Origin: UKL13-2 sp031431435
GTDB lineage: Bacteria; Pseudomonadota; Gammaproteobacteria; Burkholderiales; Usitatibacteraceae
Length of the DNA stretch: 8,442 nucleotides
NCBI GenBank assembly: GCA_031431435.1
Contig: JANPDI010000153.1
Span: 1 to 8,442 of the forward strand
Direction: 5' to 3'
The notes under the pieces are model-generated. The model ran no database searches. It was not told where the DNA came from and worked only from the letters and a program-made list of their open reading frames with translations. Below, one piece after another: positions 6,558-8,442 of this stretch (within the stretch, counting starts at the first letter, position 1; each line of letters starts with the position of its first letter). A program made the position numbers and the translations under genes.

Positions 6558-7295
6558 ATGACAAAGCTCAGCGTAAACCTGAACAAGATCGCACTGCTGC
6601 GTAATACGCGCACCATCGGCATTCCAGACGTCGTCAAGTTTGCGACTATTGCACTCGAGGCCGGTGCCGATGGCATCACCGTGCACCCGCGCCCTGACGG
6701 CCGCCATGTGCGTGCCGACGATGTCGAAAAACTCGCCGCATTGATGCAGGCCTGGCCGGATCGTGAATTCAACATCGAAGGCAATCCATTTCACAATTTG
6801 ATGGCGTTTGTGCGCGCGGTCAAACCCCATCAATGCACGCTGGTGCCGGACGAGTCGGGGCAGTTCACTTCCGACCATGGCTGGAATCTGCCAGCCGACA
6901 GCGCCCGCCTGCAGCCGGTTGTTGATGAACTGCGGTCACTCGGTGTACGCGCAAGCCTGTTTATGGACCCGGCGCCGGAGATGATGGTGAACGTTTATCA
7001 ACTGGGTGCAAATCGGATTGAGCTTTATACCGAGCCCTATGCAGAGCACTTTGGCAAGACAGGCGACGACGCCGTCCTCGCCACGTATGCCGCCACCGCA
7101 AACGTCGCCACGACGTTCGGACTGGGGATAAACGCCGGACACGATCTGAATGCGCAAAATCTGACACATTTTTTGAAAAACGTTCCGGGCGTGCTGGAAG
7201 TCTCGATTGGCCACGCGCTGATTGCCGACGCACTTGAGATCGGCCTGGCGCCGGCTATCCGCCTCTACCTGCGGGCGATTGCGAACGCCGCATGA
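6558..7295 (+). CDS. pdxJ: Pyridoxine 5'-phosphate synthase, divergent subfamily
   Basis: PdxJ condenses 1-deoxyxylulose 5-phosphate with aminoacetone 3-phosphate to form pyridoxine 5'-phosphate, the last ring-forming step of DXP-dependent B6 synthesis. The protein has 245 residues and a TIM-barrel pattern. Expected active-site positions are present: His43 and Arg45 in GITVHPRPD, His50, Glu74 in NIEGNP, Glu155 in IELYTEPY, and His195 in NAGHDLN. The N-terminus reads LSVNLNKIALLRNTR, not the GVNIDHxATLR of E. coli, and the loop region reads FTSDHGW rather than TTEGG. These features suggest the subfamily that I recall from alphaproteobacteria, Xanthomonadaceae and Bacteroidetes. The stop overlaps acpS as ATGA. 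The gene follows a 126-base spacer, so it may have its own promoter. Confidence 0.95.
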   Translation: MTKLSVNLNKIALLRNTRTIGIPDVVKFATIALEAGADGITVHPRPDGRHVRADDVEKLAALMQAWPDREFNIEGNPFHNLMAFVRAVKPHQCTLVPDESGQFTSDHGWNLPADSARLQPVVDELRSLGVRASLFMDPAPEMMVNVYQLGANRIELYTEPYAEHFGKTGDDAVLATYAATANVATTFGLGINAGHDLNAQNLTHFLKNVPGVLEVSIGHALIADALEIGLAPAIRLYLRAIANAA

Positions 7296-7705
7296 TCTAC
7301 GGCATCGGCACTGACATTGTCACCATTAAACGCATTGAAGCGGCGCTGGATAAACATGGCGAGCGGTTCGTGCAACGGATTTTGTGTGCACAGGAAGTGG
7401 CCGAATTTGCAAACTCGGTGGTGTCATTGCCAACCGACGCCGCGTCTTTGCAGAAGCTGGCGCGGTTTGTCGCAAAACGTTTTGCCGTCAAGGAGGCTTT
7501 TTCGAAAGCGTTCGGCACCGGCATCGGTGCCGAGGTTGGCTGGCACGACATCGCGGTACAACACACACCCAACGGCCGGCCGTTGCTGGCGGCCAGTGCC
7601 GCCATGCAACAAAAGCTGGATGCGGAGAAAATTTTTGCAACCCACGTTTCGATTGCCGATGAAACCGAACACGCCATTGCCTATGTCATTCTGGAGAAAA
7701 GTTGA
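7292..7705 (+). CDS. acpS: Holo-[acyl-carrier-protein] synthase
   Basis: AcpS transfers 4'-phosphopantetheine from coenzyme A to the serine of acyl carrier protein, which activates it for fatty acid synthesis. The 137-residue protein starts with MIYGIGTDIV, holding the magnesium-binding Asp8. The second signature is RFAVKEAFSKAFGTG with Glu68. It is about 11 residues longer than the E. coli protein. The extra length lies mainly between the EVAEF helix and the KRFAVKEA motif (residues 41-57), a region that varies in the family. The start overlaps the pdxJ stop by four bases (ATGA), so translational coupling is expected. nagZ starts two bases after its stop. Confidence 0.97.
   Translation: MIYGIGTDIVTIKRIEAALDKHGERFVQRILCAQEVAEFANSVVSLPTDAASLQKLARFVAKRFAVKEAFSKAFGTGIGAEVGWHDIAVQHTPNGRPLLAASAAMQQKLDAEKIFATHVSIADETEHAIAYVILEKS
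7693..7696 (+). promoter_or_regulatory. Ribosome binding site candidate for nagZ
   Basis: GGAG within the last codons of acpS ends 11 bases before the ATG at 7708. The spacing is slightly long but supports this start over the in-frame ATG at 7720. Confidence 0.4.
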
Positions 7706-7707
7706 AC

Positions 7708-8442
7708 ATGACCACAAACATGCTGCTGGGTCCCGTGATGGGCGATATTGCCGGACTCGAATTGACCGAAGCCGACAAGACCCGTCTGATGCATCCGTTG
7801 ATGGGTGGCGTGATTTTATTTGCCCGCAACTATGCCAACCCGGAACAGTTGAAACAACTGACGGCGTCGATCCGTGCCTTGCGTTCACCGCATTTGATGA
7901 TTGTGGTCGACCATGAGGGCGGCCGGGTGCAACGCTTTCGTGACGGCTTCACCATCATTCCCGCCATGCGTTTGCTCGGTGAGTGTTATCAGCACGATCA
8001 AACCAACGGACTTGCGCTGGCACATGCCGTTGGTGTTGTGATCGGAACCGAAATGGTTGCGCACGGACTCGACTTTTCGTTTGCACCGGTACTTGATTTG
8101 GATTGGGGCGAATCCACCGTGATTGGTGAACGCTCGTTTGGGCGCGATCCCAACGTGGTTGCGGCATTGGCCGGTGCGGTGATTGCCGGCATGCATACGG
8201 TTGGTGTTGCCGCGTGTGCAAAACACTTTCCCGGCCACGGTTTTGTGCGCGCCGATTCCCACCACGAAATTCCACGCGACACACGCGAATTTGCCGCCAT
8301 TGCCGCCGATGACATGCTGCCGTTTCAATTGCTCGCCAGTCAATACGACTCGGTGATGCCCGCCCACATTATTTTTGAGAAGGTTGATGCGTCACCGGCC
8401 GGATTCTCGGCGCATTGGCTGCAACAGGTGTTACGCAAATCG
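7708..8442 (+). CDS. nagZ: Beta-N-acetylhexosaminidase NagZ (partial, 3' end outside window)
   Basis: NagZ is a cytoplasmic family 3 glycoside hydrolase. It removes N-acetylglucosamine from anhydromuropeptides during peptidoglycan recycling. The frame stays open for 245 codons to the window end, against about 340 residues in E. coli. Motifs in order are LLGPVMGDIAG at the start, GGVILFARNY (33-42), VDHEGGRVQRF, FAPVLDLDWG, IGERSFGRDP, the family signature KHFPGHG (172-178) with the catalytic Asp-Ser-His at 183-185, and DSVMPAHIIF. The nucleophile aspartate, expected in an IFSDDL-type motif, lies just past the window end and cannot be checked. The start is two bases after the acpS stop. In bacteria with an inducible AmpC system NagZ also affects beta-lactamase induction; nothing here shows whether that applies. 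Confidence 0.97.
   Translation, partial: MTTNMLLGPVMGDIAGLELTEADKTRLMHPLMGGVILFARNYANPEQLKQLTASIRALRSPHLMIVVDHEGGRVQRFRDGFTIIPAMRLLGECYQHDQTNGLALAHAVGVVIGTEMVAHGLDFSFAPVLDLDWGESTVIGERSFGRDPNVVAALAGAVIAGMHTVGVAACAKHFPGHGFVRADSHHEIPRDTREFAAIAADDMLPFQLLASQYDSVMPAHIIFEKVDASPAGFSAHWLQQVLRKS

Noticed and set aside
7317..7916. Plus-strand open frame of 199 codons overlapping acpS and nagZ
   Set aside because: It is out of frame with both genes, whose catalytic motifs are intact; its residue composition (many Arg, Cys, Ser, Trp) is typical of a shadow frame.
1..8442. Mobile element, CRISPR array, tRNA, rRNA or a novel multi-gene system
   Set aside because: Every sizeable reading frame fits a conserved housekeeping family in a known gene order. 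No direct-repeat array, transposase, integrase or tRNA-like structure was seen on reading both strands.

Overview
The window holds a conserved bacterial housekeeping cluster, with every gene on the plus strand. The order is mucD-like protease end, glutaredoxin-like gene, lepA, lepB, DUF4845 gene, rnc, era, recO, pdxJ, acpS, nagZ. From general knowledge, this order (a thioredoxin-fold gene between mucD and lepA, and acpS followed by nagZ) is typical of Betaproteobacteria; a gammaproteobacterium is the next possibility. The DNA is moderately GC-rich. The non-coding spacers are short, the longest being about 215 bases.

Layout: positions 1-77 are the last codons of a MucD/DegP-type periplasmic protease, overlapping a 95-residue CxxC protein (77-364). 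A spacer (365-579) carries a promoter-like -10 element followed by a clear intrinsic terminator. lepA (580-2373) is followed by a 149-base spacer. Then come lepB (2524-3543), a small membrane protein (3604-4011), rnc (4018-4752), era (4749-5639) and recO (5664-6431). A 126-base spacer rich in inverted repeats separates recO from pdxJ (6558-7295). acpS (7292-7705) and nagZ (7708 to the window end, incomplete) finish the window. ATGA overlaps at rnc/era and pdxJ/acpS, and gaps of 2 to 24 bases elsewhere, suggest two tightly coupled blocks: lepB to recO, and pdxJ to nagZ.

The functions are mostly growth-linked. LepA, RNase III and Era act on ribosome function and rRNA maturation. LepB removes signal peptides from exported proteins. 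RecO serves recombinational repair. PdxJ makes the B6 cofactor, AcpS activates acyl carrier protein for lipid synthesis, and NagZ recycles peptidoglycan fragments.

I see no mobile element, CRISPR array, RNA gene or new defence-like system. The points worth a second look are small: an N-terminal extension of LepB with two extra membrane segments, an Era G4 motif reading TKID instead of NKxD, a PdxJ of a divergent subfamily inside a betaproteobacterial-type operon, a possible leaderless start for pdxJ, and two structured intergenic regions.
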